64,000 nt of DNA, from contig JAURVB010012664.1 of NCBI GenBank assembly GCA_033002965.1, forward strand, positions 42,908 through 106,907, in the 5' to 3' direction. This DNA comes from Piper betle. Its lineage: Eukaryota > Streptophyta > Magnoliopsida > Piperales > Piperaceae. The notes beneath the pieces were generated by a model. That model saw only the letters and a list, made by a program, of their open reading frames with translations, was not told the DNA's origin and searched no databases. This document shows, piece by piece, positions 1 through 11,279 of the stretch; the first letter of the stretch is position 1; each line of letters begins with the position of its first letter. The position numbers and the translations under genes are program-made.

Positions 1-86
1 TGTATTAAGTTTATAGAAAGATAAAGGAAGAGTATTTTAGTCTCAATAAAAGTTTACTCGAAAGTTTGCTTTTAATTTGGTGAGTG
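1..86 (+). repeat. Left stub of an older LTR-A copy, split by the solo LTR at 87-3092
   Basis: Joining the sequence before position 87 directly to the sequence after 3097 restores the order found in other LTR-A copies (for example 29285-29320), where a short 'attagtgagg' stretch precedes 'ttcattcc' and 'gatcctaacatc'. The first 75 bases are too diverged for me to align with certainty. The 5' end of this copy lies outside the window. Confidence 0.45.
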
Positions 87-3000
87 TGTAACACCCCAAA
101 TCCGGTTCACACTCTAGAACCGAACCGGCATGTTACAGGCCCCGGTTAGGTCGGCTAACCCGAACCTAACTCGTACGGATCCAATCTCGGCGTCTTAAGA
201 TGAAGATCCAACTTGCTATATGTATGTATGAACGCATAAAACCCTAACAGGATACTACATGGATGACATGCAACCAATTTTCACACCAACACAATTACAA
301 TCAAAATTAGTAAAAATTCTAAAACGAAAAAGACAGAATTTCCCCTAAAAATGCAATTAGGGCCACCCTGTCAAAATCATATATTCAAACATATATACGA
401 CATAGCATTCACACAGACTTCTAATCTACTATACTCATCATTCTCTAAACTTTGGGTCCTAACCCATCACACTTTTGCTGCGCTACTTTGATCATTTCAT
501 TTCATGTCATTGTCATGCCTCAAACATTTAACCATAGCATGTTTATAAAATAACATCATAAACAAAACATTAAACATTCAATCACCCAATGTGTGTGTGC
601 AGAAGACCTTATTGCTCCTCCGTCCTGGCTGGCCCATCCATCTCGTGCTTATCACCTACATGTATATAAGAAAAACGTCAGCAACAAGCGTTACTGGTCC
701 GAAAAGAAAATAACTATATCAAGCTGACTATGAGAGCAAACTCTCATATGAAAGAAAATCATCATATACTCCACGTGAACACTCTGAAGGGCACTAGTGA
801 GGAGCCACTGGGCTGCAGACCCGGTAGCATCCCGAACTTACTGCTCTGCTGCTGGTACTGTGCTACTCTCAGCACTTCTTTTTCAGTACTTCTCGTGAAA
901 CTTATCCTAAGCCCTCTCCTTACCTCCATATTTCTCTTGGCCTTGAGCACGAAGGCCGAGTACTCTCAGGCAGTCGCCTTTAGTACCCTTTGAACCACAA
1001 GTCCGGACATGCGCTGTACTAAACAGTACCCGTAAACCTCCACGTTCTCCGGGTGTGAGGAACTCAAACGCGGAGTTGTCAGGATCCCTCGGGAATGGAA
1101 CAGTCCGCTGGCACTAATCCAGAGCCCGCTTTGACTGTCACGGCATCCTCTGCATGGTACGTGCAGTCGATTTCTCCATCTCTCGTCTCACTGAAAACAC
1201 GAAAACTACATATATATAGGGCTGGGTAGGGATTCATATAATAGGCCCGAAGGCAACTTGTGGTGGATCTTGTTTTCGAAATCAACCTCGAGGGATCTCA
1301 TCCTCGAGGGGTTATTAATCCGGAAAACTGTTCGGTTAAATGGCCCGAGTTAAGTGGGATCCGATAAAACGCCACTTAACCCGTCCTGCAGATAATAAAA
1401 TCAAACATACAATAGAAAGATCGTAAAATCAGAGTAGAGTCCTAAACGGACCTGGTAGAAGCTCCAAGCGTGTCATCGCGCCTAGGCGGCGAGCTCCTAC
1501 TCCGTACCTACACATCAAAACTAAATACTAACGCCCGCTAACTAAATGATGAATCAAACTCGTTATGATCAAACACACTCACAATACAACATCTACCATA
1601 ACAATCAACAATTATATAATAATAAGTATGAAAGAAATTCTAACTCCTATTCATACCAATCTTATCGTGTTTTTCTAAGTTATGTCGTAATCACTTATCA
1701 TGCTCTCATTAGATCACTTACTATTCATTCGCAATTACTCAAATCATACAATCATCCCTTCACTCATAATTAGGCATTACTCATAATTAGGCATTACTCA
1801 TAACAGTTAATCAAATCTAGCATACTGTGCTAACATTCATCATGACAACTACTCAATTCTAGCATGCTATGCTAACAATCATCTAAATTTTAAATAATCA
1901 AATCGGAGGTAATTATACCTCACGTCGTCGGCAATCGGCGACGGCTAGGGTTCCGTCACGCGTCTCGGAGCTCGAATTCGGCGCTCATCGGCGTCCGACG
2001 TTCGATCGAGATCCAACTGGGTGAGCTCCGCGGAAGATCCGGTGAATTCCAGCGAATTCAGAAATTCCGATTTTCCGACGGTTTTCCGGCAGCTACTGGC
2101 GGTTTTCCGGCGGCTTCCGGTGGTTTTCCGGCGACAATCGCCGGCAGCGTCTACTAGCCGGAAAGTGGTCGTGTTGGGTACCCTCGGAACCGGCTCGGCG
2201 AGCCCGACTCATCTATGACGTCAGCGTGGCCAATGGAGGCGGCGGCTCGCCGGAAAATGGCAAAACAGAGCCGGCGGCGATGGGTCGCTAGATCCGGCCG
2301 GCCACGGTGGCGGCAGCCTCCGTTCCGGTCGGGGAAGGTCGCTGGAGGTCTGAGGGTGCTGAGGCGACCGACTGATCATGGCGGCGCTGGTCGTTGGCGG
2401 CGGGATCGGCGACGGAGCGCAACGCGGGCGCGGCGTCGCGGCGTAGCTTCCTCGCGTCGCGGCGGTCCGATGGGGCCGGACCTGGTCGGGGCGGCACGGC
2501 GACGTCGTGGCCGGGCTGGGCAGCGTCGATCGGCGGCCAGACGACGTCGGCCGTGGCGGCGGTGGCGCGCGAACAGGGGCAGCGCGGGCGAGGGTTTGGG
2601 GAAGAAGAAAGGAACGGTCGAGGGTATGTGTGGTGGCAAACTCGTAAATATTACTTGACTCGTCTCCGACTCGAGTCAAGTATAATAACTAAGTCGTATT
2701 AAATCCTAAAAAAATTCATAAAAATCGGGAAAAATCCCGTAAAATCAAACAAACACCAAACATCATAATGATATGCTCTAGAACTATCAACCCACCCAAA
2801 ATGCCTGTAACGCATCCTAACGCGATAAACGGCCTAAAACTAATTCTACGATCCATTATATATCATAATAAAAAAATGAACTGCATACTCTCATATATTC
2901 TGATAACTCATTCTTTTCTGCTGTGTTCATGACGTTATCATCATATACTTGGGTATGCATGACCCTCATAGCTCATACACGCGACCGGCGTCGGCTCGGT

Positions 3001-3092
3001 ACACGTGTCCTGAAACTGACTCAACTCGAAAAATAACGGTCGACCCGACCGGTTCTGAATATAAAACCCTAACTCGAATCGTGGGTTTTACA
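87..3092 (-). mobile_element. Solo LTR-A, minus strand, with 5-bp target site duplication GAGTG
   Basis: On the plus strand the element starts TGTAACACCCC and ends GGGTTTTACA, so in its own direction it runs TGTAAAACCC...GGGGTGTTACA. The bases before it (82-86) and after it (3093-3097) are both GAGTG. It is about 3.0 kb, has no coding domain, and I see no internal region or second LTR, which is the signature of a solo LTR left by LTR-LTR recombination. Internal modules are AT-rich ends, a GC-rich core (about 1920-2640 on the plus strand, rich in CGG and CCGGCG), a TATA-like 'ctatatatat' near 1208-1220 (reverse strand), and the conserved cassette at 900-1500. Long ORFs in the GC core exist in several frames on both strands and look compositional, not coding. 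Clade is uncertain; long TGTAACACCC-type LTRs are known in Ty3/gypsy chromoviruses such as Tekay/Del. Confidence 0.88.
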
Positions 3093-3805
3093 GAGTGTCT
3101 ATTTTATTCCCGAGGGATCTTAACAACACTACCTTTGAGTTCCTCAAACCCGAAGAAGTGTGGAGGTTTACATATACTGCATTGCAGTGTATGTCTAGAC
3201 TTGGGGTTTTAAATGGTACTAAAGGCTGCCAGAGAGTATTAAGCCTTCGTACTCAGGTCTAGGAGTGATATAGGGATGTAGACAGTTGAAAGAAAAGAAA
3301 TTGATGTTCTTGCACAAGGGACAATTTTTAAAGTTAATAAGCATGAGATAAGATAGAAAGGGGATGTTGCGCAAGGTCGACGGCCGTAATTAACGCTCTT
3401 ATGAGAGATTATGTGAAGGAATATATAAATAGTTTCATTTAACATGAAGGTCAACTCTCCTGTGCCAGTTTGACTATTAGTTATTTCTGAACCAGTAACA
3501 CTCATTACTAACGTTTTTTATATTATATATGCAGGGTTTGTGATTCTGAATCTGCTTCGGTGTGAAGACAAATAAACGCTACACACACTTGAGCTTAGCG
3601 CAGTTATTTTCTTTTACACTTTTATTTATATTTGATGTATTTTTTATACGTATTTAGCTATGTCTTTCATTCTCTTGACGCCAAGTAGGTCACTTTGATT
3701 TATATCATTGATCGAGTCCTAGAGACTAGTTGCTTTAGACATGAATTGACTCGATCACGACATTTTTGATCTGGTTCTTAGGTAAACCAAAATCGAGGTG
3801 TCACA
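3093..3805 (+). mobile_element. 3' part of the older LTR-A copy
   Basis: This resumes the copy interrupted at 87-3092. It carries the conserved cassette around 'gaagtgtggaggtttaca' (3156-3175), the 'ggtactaaagg...gagagta' block (3213-3240), a TACTAAC plus acceptor-like motif (3506-3534) and the terminus GAGGTGTCACA at 3805. It matches 13240-13560, 10130-10442 and the reverse strand of 470-1090 in order. No tRNA-type primer binding site follows the end. Confidence 0.78.
3506..3534 (+). other. Conserved branch-point plus 3' splice-site-like motif in LTR-A
   Basis: A perfect TACTAAC at 3506-3512 is followed by a T-rich tract and 'atatatGCAG' with AG at 3533-3534, about 23 nt downstream of the branch adenine. 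The same arrangement recurs at the equivalent place in the other LTR copies (10229-10257, 16504-16524, 18480-18516, 33230-33250 and, on the minus strand, near 660-690, 24105-24130 and 51440-51475). Spliceosomal introns use this spacing. Whether it is used is unknown. Confidence 0.45.
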
Positions 3806-4250
3806 CATGAGGGTCATGTGTACCTAAGTATATGATGATACCGTTAGCAAGGTAGCAATAGAATGAGTTATCAGAGTATATAAGAGTACGTCCAGTGTTA
3901 CCGCTGTCCACTCACCCATCCTCCCCTCCTTGTGCCTCCTCCATTGTCTTCCTTCTCGTTACCTTGTTCGCTGCTGTCGAAGCACAGCCACCCATGCATG
4001 CCCCTTGGTAACCGTCGGCAACACAAGAGATGCTAGTGCCAGATCAATGACTGCTATTGAGAGCCATCCAGCGCTTGCAGGAGCAACTAGTCCAGATATC
4101 TAGAGGTAAGTGGAAGATCAGCATTGGTTCACCATCGTACGTGTCACCACCATGATCTAGACCCCCTTCAGATTAGACACGCATGGTTGGTCAGCTTCGG
4201 CCAAGTTGTTAGCAACCACCTTTAGGGATACTGACACATGGAGGAAGACA
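3806..4250 (+). repeat. 5' fragment of a further LTR-A copy plus unassigned DNA
   Basis: 3806-3900 ('catgagggtcatgtg...cctaagtatatgatgata') matches the same stretch at 11400-11470 and the reverse strand of 2885-2970, about 120 bp from an LTR-A 5' end. The older LTR ending at 3805 therefore landed inside another LTR-A. From about 3910 to 4250 the sequence is moderately GC-rich and I do not recognise it. Confidence 0.45.
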
Positions 4251-4259
4251 TGTCAGAGA

Positions 4260-5895
4260 CATTCTAAAATCAAATGTCGAGAGGGTAAATCACTAAATTT
4301 GAGAAGAATCATAACAGACCTATAGCCTAAGCTCAAAGCGCATCGGCGCATCTATGGCCAGCTTGAACTCAAGAACCTACTTCGAAGCCCACTCCTTAGA
4401 AAAAGATTGACAACTTCATATTATCGCTGATTGTGGTGTGCGCTCACATTATCAATAACATGACAATAATGAACAATTCTAAACAGATCTACAACTAAAG
4501 ACGTGACATGCAAATAATAAATAAATAATAAATAAGAAAAATAAGTAAATAAACAATAAATAAAATAATAGGTACACAAGTAAATACAAAACAATAATAA
4601 ATAACAACTAAAAAATAAATAGGTAAATAAATAGTGAATGATAATTAAATAAATGATTAGTTAATAAATCATGAAGTTAACAAACTCGTTCATCCATAAA
4701 TGAATAGAAATAAATAAATGATACATTGACATATAAATAATAATAATATAAATAATACTACATGATTTTGCAACTAAAAGTTATTAAATATTAATACATA
4801 TAGGAGTTAGTAAAAAATAAATAAATAATAAATTTGTACAAAATTAATTAAGTAAATAAATAATAACAATTAAACATGAATAATAATAGCATAGCTATCA
4901 AATACATGAATATATAATTAAACACAAACAAACAAATAAATAAAATTTAATAAATATGAATAAAATTAATATTAATAAGTAAATATATCATCAATAATAA
5001 TAAATGATTATACAAGCATTCATCATGATCAATAAATATATAAATAACTAGAAATAATAATAATGAATAAATAAATAAATAAATAAATAAAAATACTCAT
5101 AATATCAAAATATGTGAAATAATGTGAATATGCATCTAAACTAATATTGAGAGTCGAATGGGCTGAACATGACCCAGTCAAATGGTCTAAACTAGACCGA
5201 GTTGGGCTAAGTTAACTCAGTCTAGGATAACTGCAATATGGGCTCAACATATGGGAATGGCTAGGCGGACGCTAACAAGGCGAATGGGTCGCTGGTGCCC
5301 ATCGCCGAAAAGGGCCCACGACAACATGGAAAGGGTAGTTGCCGGTTATGATCAACAAAGGGGAGGTGGTGGAAGCCAACAAAGTCTAGCTAGTGGCTGG
5401 CCAAAAAATGGCCAAAAAGTGATAGAAATGCCAACGGGGAAGTATGAGTCACTGGCGGCAATCATGGCTACAGCGGAGGTTAGGGCGGGCCTCAAATTGA
5501 AAATCTCGATGAGGGAAGTTATTAGGGTGGTCGGCCTTGCCGCAGAGGAGGCCTTCCGGCACTAGAAAATAGCTTGAAAGTCTGCGGTGGTAGTGGAAAC
5601 CCTACGAACAAAAGTCATCATTGATGGAGACTACGATGGCGCCATTGGAGGTGATAGGTATGGATCAATAGCCGGCTGCAAAGCAGTCATGTTTGTACCT
5701 GTTCAGTGGCTAAAGGGAGGGCTAAATACTCACTAGTGGCGGCGGTGCTATGGTGAAAAATCTGAAAGTGGGAGAAATTCCTAAGAAATAATCGAGGAAA
5801 GCTAGGACTGACATGGATGATTTGGATGTTGCCACATGGCACTATCTGAACACCCGACAACTTGTAGGCCTAGTGGGGTCCACCTTGGGTATATG

Positions 5896-5932
<37 letters not shown>

Positions 5933-6394
5933 GATATATATATATATATATAGAAAGCTCAGATCGACGTTTACAAAAGTCGAAACTGACTCGAGACCTA
6001 AAAGTGATTCTATGTATAGAAATCAATGCAAGAAAGCTAAATGGGCTTCAAAACCCTGAAAACACAATCTCGTAAAGGTTGTAGACTCAAATCAAACTAG
6101 GCCTATGGGAGCAATCCGATGGTCCAAAATCCTTATGATGCATGTAAATGATTTAGTATGAAAAGCCCAAACAAATGTTAAGCGTTGCAACGGCCTAAAT
6201 TTAGCCAGAAAAACCTGGGCTAACATAAACAAAAAAAATGTATACCATATTTATACATTGATAGCTCGTGCTCTACTATATGCATACTAAACTGTCTCGA
6301 ACTTACTCGAACTAACTTGAACCGACTCGATAGTGGCCCAAATCGGGCAAAGTAACAAGGGGCTAAAACCCTAACCCTAAACTAGGGATTTATA
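4260..6394 (-). mobile_element. LTR-A copy, minus strand, lacking its 3' end
   Basis: In plus coordinates it begins in the 'gagaagaatcataacagac...' segment (matching 52200-52430), passes through an AATA-rich tract (about 4500-5130), a GC-rich core (5240-5780), a (TA)n run, and the segment 'gattctatgtatagaaatcaatg' (6009-6031). It ends about 6394 with GGGATTTATA, a decayed form of GGGTTTTACA. The order mirrors 7540-10442 read backwards. The end corresponding to GGTGTTACA is missing near 4250. The 104-codon ORF at 5251-5565 lies in the GC core and has no recognisable domain. Confidence 0.66.
5898..5952. repeat. (TA)n microsatellite inside LTR-A
   Basis: Two AT dinucleotide runs separated by a short 'tttag' interruption. 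The run sits at the same LTR-A position as the AC/TA tract at 27175-27245 and the TA tract at 54040-54083. Confidence 0.9.
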
Positions 6395-7539
6395 ATATAT
6401 ACTCTAGGTGGACCTCATTAGAGCCCCAGTCAGTTAGACCACTAGATCATACCATGTGGCAAGATCTAGATCATCCAACAAAAAAAGAAAAAAACCTAGC
6501 TCTTCTCTCCCAGTATTTTGAAATTCCCCTTGTGCCATGGAGACGACAGTTGGTTCATTGTTTTTCACAACCCCTGACACCATTCAAACCATTTTTCAAC
6601 ACTGGTGAGCCCTCTCCGATAAAGCCGACTACACCCTTCCCATGGCCAACATTTTGAGACCAATCCCGACCCTCACCATGGCCATGATTGCCGTCATTGA
6701 CTCCACCTTTTCCAGTTGCAATCCCTTATCGTCACTACCGTTTTTCGGTCAATCAACGGCTAGACTCCGTCAATCATCACCCTCCCTATCACCACGCCAC
6801 CATCAGCGTTTTCTACCGGCGAGCATGCTGCCGACCTCATCGGCCTTGTTTGCCTGTGTTTGCATCTAGTTCCATTTGTGTCCACCTATTTGTCCTCGTC
6901 CTTGTCTGCATCATTGTCCACATCCACCGAGTCTAGCCGAGCTAGTCAGCGATTAATTGGGACCGAGTTAAGTCAACCCAGATCGGTCTGGTTCAGACCA
7001 CTTGACTTGGTCGTTGTTTATAGCCCATTTTTCGATTGTTTTCGGTAATTTAAGTATCTCTACATTAGTTTAGACACATATTCACATTATTTGGTATATT
7101 ATGATGTTGAGTGTTTTTATTTATTTATTATTTGTTGGTTTATTTAATCATTCTTTTATGCATTATTGTTGATTTCTAGTTATTTATTTATTTGTTGATT
7201 ATAATGCATGTTTGTATGATTATTTATTACTATTGATAATATATTTACTTATTAATATTAATTTTATTAATGCATATCAAATATTATTTAATTATTTATT
7301 TATTTAATTATCTATTTATTTAATTACTTTCTCACACATGTTATCATTTACTCGTGTTTAGATATGTGCATATATTTAATAATTATATTGTTATTATTGA
7401 TGATTAATTGTTATTAATTAATTATTTATCTATTTACTGAATTATTTATTTATTGATTTATATGTTCACTAACTCGTGTGTTTGTTGATATTTACTAGTG
7501 TTTAGGTGCATATTAATATAGTGTTATTCATATAATTAT
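6395..7539 (+). mobile_element. LTR-A copy, first segment (5' end missing), split by 7540-10442
   Basis: Begins at 'actctaggtggacctcattag' equivalent to 27248 and 8085, then a GC-richer core with CCATGGCC-type motifs (6640-6720, like 27570-27750), then 'gtttagacacatattcacattatttgg' and a TTTATTTATT-rich tract. The reading frames at 6454-6936 belong to the GC core, have no domain and are not credible genes. Confidence 0.68.
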
Positions 7540-10442
7540 TGTAAAACTCAGCTTTGGGTTAAGGTTTTACCTACTTGTAGTTTGCCTGGTTCGGGCCACT
7601 ATTGAGTCGATTCAAGTGAGCTCAAGGTAGACCAGTTTTGAGACATTGAGTATGGAGCTCATATGGCCGTATGAGCATGTTATGGTGACTGAGTATACCC
7701 GACATGCCGATGATAGTTTTAGTTATGCCATAGCAGAGCATAAGTTATTAGTATATACGTGAGGTATACATATTTTTTTATAGGTTAGCCAGGGTTTTGG
7801 GCCTAGAACTAGATCGTTGAAACATTTAGTATTCGTTTGAGATTTTCACGGTATCTCATTTGCATGCATCATAGGGATTTCAGATCACAAGATTGCCCCT
7901 CTGGCCCAGCTTGAATATGGGTCATAGATTTTCACCCGATTGACTTCAAGGTTTAAGGCCAATTTAGCTTTCTTGCCTCAATTCTTGCCTATAGAGTCAC
8001 TTTTAGGACTCGAGTTAGTTTTGACTTTGGACAGACTTGATCTAAGCTTTCCACCCATATACATATTGCATATTCTCATATGTGGGCCTCACTAGGCCAC
8101 AAATTGTCAGAGTTTAGATCGTGCCACATCGCAAGATTTGGGCCATCCACATCAGCCCTAGCTATCTGCCAATGATTTTCAGAGTTGTTCTCCCATTTTC
8201 GGAGTTTTCCACCCTTTGTCTTGCCACGACTTTGGCTCACCGCTTAGCGAGTTCCTGACCTTCCCCTCAGCACTAGACAGATACCCCCAAGATCACCTCA
8301 TGGCCGACTATCTATCCTACCTGTCACGACAATTGGCACTGCCACAATTACAGTCGGTTTCATCGCCGCCACTGCCCTTTCAAGCCATTTTCGGTGTTGT
8401 CGAGCTACCTCAGGCCAATCCAACCACCTAGGTAGGTTCATCTTGCCAAGACATTCATTTTGAGACCACCCATGACCGCCACCTTGGCCGCCATCGCCAC
8501 TAGCACCGCCGCTACACCTGGTAGCGATTTCACCGCTTTCTTGCCATTTTCTAGCAAGCCAGCGGTTGAACTCCACTGATTGCCACCACCACCATCTTTC
8601 TCGTCGTCTAGGCCATCAATCCCGACTGGTGGTGACTCTAGCCTTGCCGGTCGACATTTTCCAACAACAGGCATAGGCCATCCTGTTAGATGTAGTCGCC
8701 TGCATTTGCGTCCGTATGTCTGCGCTCGTGTCCGCCTGACAGAGTCTTGTTCACCCGTTCGTGTCTATGGTCGCCCGAGCTCGTGTCCATGTCCAGCTAC
8801 CCGACCCAACACTTTTGCTTGACTTGGCTGAGTTGACTTGGTTGAATCGCCTCGGTTGACTCTAGTTCGGTTCAGTTTAACTTATTTTTGGCTGTTTTCG
8901 ATCGATTTCTGTAATTCAAGAATTCCAAATTAATTTAGATGTATATTTACATTATTTAGCATATTTTGATGTAATGACTATTTTTATTTATTTATTAATT
9001 CATTATTTTTTATTTGTTTTGTTTATTTGTTTATCGTATATGTTGAATGTTTACATGATTATTTGTTATTATTAATGTTATATTTACTTATTAATAATAG
9101 TCTTAATTATGTTTACCAATTGTATATTCATTTATTTATTTGTTCATTGCGTGTATATTATTATTTATTTGTATTTATTTACGTATTCAATATTAGATAA
9201 CTATGATATAATTATTATTTAGAATTAATAAAAATTAACTAATTATTTATTTATTTATTTACTTATAGAATAGTTGTGTATTTATTTATTTAATTATTTA
9301 TATGTTTACTAACACAGGTATATATGATATTTACACATAATTATATTTTTACTTTATGATTAGAGTATTATTATTTTTATGTATTTATTATTTATCTATT
9401 TATTCATGAGTGTATTCATTTATTATTTGTTTATTAGTTATTTCTTTTGCTATATCTTGATTTGCATGCTTGATGTTTAATTGTATGTTTCTTTGACAAT
9501 GTCTTATTTATTAGAATGTATTGATGACATGAATACACACCACAAGCATACAACATATATCGATATCAGTAATTTACTTAGGAGTGGGTTTCGTGTAGGC
9601 TACGGAGTCTGAGCTCACTGTAGGACTCTCCCTTTGCTTGATCTCTCTTTGACTCCTTGCGTGTTGAGTTTAACCGTGTTTTAGACGTACGACGGCATCA
9701 ACGACATTTTATTTAATCCCTCCGACATTGGGCATTTAGCCATATTTTCTACATATATTTAATAAAACTTCAAGGTTGAGACCCCTTAATGGTTTTTAAA
9801 ATATAAGATCCAAAAACTAAGTATTAAATCCTCTCCCATGCCTATATGTATTAATATGATGGTTTATGGCTTTTATGACTAAGAGTGTGTACGGGATGTA
9901 TGGACCACACTAGTATTCCTTCAAGCCCTGAGGTAGTGCGGACTATGAGGGCATTGCGTAATGCAGCATACTTTTGGAATTTATGGCACTAACTCAACCG
10001 TTCCTTTTGTCACTCGAGTATCGCAGTGGGTGTAATATGGAGAATGTGAAGGGGTAAGTGTTGTGTGTATGAATATAAATACAAGTCATGCATGAACGCA
10101 AGCACTTGTTTAAGTATGTTTGCACACAGCCCAGTGTGAGGTAATTCTTAAGTTTCCTAAGTTTCTGTGGGTAATGGAATACTCATTTGCCTATTTGTAC
10201 TAGTTATTTTTAGATCAGTAACACTTATTACTAACTTTTTAAATATTATATATGTAGGTCTTCCGATCCTGAGTCAGCTTTTGTGGGAGGATAGATAAAT
10301 GCTACACACACTTGAGCTCAACACAATTATTTTCTTTCTTACTTTTATTTATATTTGATGTGTTTTGACGCATATTTAGCAATGTCTTCTATTCTCAAGA
10401 CACCAAGTGGGTTTTTAGGTGAACCACAATCGAGGTGTTACA
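7540..10442 (+). mobile_element. Solo LTR-A, plus strand, with TSD ATTAT
   Basis: Starts TGTAAAACTC at 7540 and ends CGAGGTGTTACA at 10442. The five bases 7535-7539 and 10443-10447 are both ATTAT. Length is about 2.9 kb. Order inside: 5' segment ending near 8110, GC-rich core (8200-8800), T-rich TTTATTTA tract (8940-9480), 'atttaatccctccgacattgg' block (9710-9735), cassette with 'aatgcagcatac' (9955-9975), TACTAAC/acceptor motif (10229-10257) and terminus. There is no coding domain and no primer binding site after the end. The overlapping ORFs at 8216-8822 in several frames on both strands are GC-core shadows. Confidence 0.87.
10229..10257 (+). other. Branch-point plus 3' splice-site-like motif in solo LTR-A
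   Basis: TACTAAC at 10229-10235, T/A-rich tract, then 'tatgtAG' with AG at 10256-10257 followed by GTC. Its position in the LTR is the same as that of 3506-3534. Confidence 0.42.
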
Positions 10443-10447
10443 ATTAT

Positions 10448-11279
10448 TCTTATTCATGATCAATATATAATTTATTTTTTATGCATTATTATTAATCTAT
10501 TTATTCACGAGTTTAATTATTTATAAACCAGTTTTTAATTTAGTTAATATTTGTGATTTATTTATCTATTCATTCTCATCTGTGTTTTGTTTGCTATTTA
10601 TTATTGGACCGATGTTTAATCGAGTGCGTATTATCTTATCTATTGTTCTATCGATTATTAGGCAAGTTTTTGTTTGTTTATTTATTTACTATTTGTGTAT
10701 GCTTCAATTTACGTGCCAAGTATTTGTTTGTGGATCAATTCTAAATTGCCTTTTGTTTAAGATGTTCTTTATGATGTGTGCGCACACACCACAACCATGT
10801 ATCATATAGAGTTTTCAATATTTTGCTTAGTAGTAGATTCTGATGTAGGTTTTGGTGTTCGAGTTCATCATAGATGTGTTGTCACACTTGGACCTTGGAC
10901 CACAAGTGCATTAGGACTTTTCTCAGACATACTGTTTTACTCTATCCCTATTTGATTTCCAAATCATAGGACGTGTTAAGTTATTGTTTTATCAGACCCC
11001 ACTTAACATAAGCCATCTAAGCGTATTTTACTCGAGGATGAGATCCCTCGTGTTGTTTTCAAACATAGCCCCACCTCATGTTGCCTTCAGGTCTACTTAT
11101 ATGATATCCTCCCCAACCCTATATATAAATTTTATCGAATTTTCTACAAGCCGAGAGTTGGTGGATTTGACCTTTCGTATACCGTGAACGAGCTCATATG
11201 CAGGTCATACTGAGCTCCATTCCCGAGGGACCCTTACATGTCTACATCTTGAGCTTTCTCATATCCCAGAGAGGCATAT
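10448..11279 (+). mobile_element. LTR-A copy, second segment after the ATTAT solo LTR
   Basis: Continues the T-rich tract of 6395-7539 and then carries 'gcgcacacaccacaaccatg' (as at 9534-9550 and 28845-28860), the 'cccacttaacataagcc' block (10998-11015), 'gaggatgagatccctcg' (11034-11050), a TATA-like 'ccctatatata' (11117-11127) and 'gagcttt...cagagaggcat' up to 11279. It is cut there by the next LTR-A. Small ORFs at 10553-11187 are AT-rich and unconserved. Confidence 0.68.

Noticed and set aside
2215..2702. Overlapping ORFs of 62-152 codons in several frames on both strands
   Set aside because: They lie in the GC-rich core of a TSD-flanked solo LTR, are open in several frames at once and are not conserved in other LTR-A copies.
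4500..5130. AATA-rich tract as a satellite or CRISPR-like array
   Set aside because: No fixed repeat unit or spacers; it is the simple-sequence tract of an inverted LTR-A and matches the TTTATT tracts of plus-strand copies.
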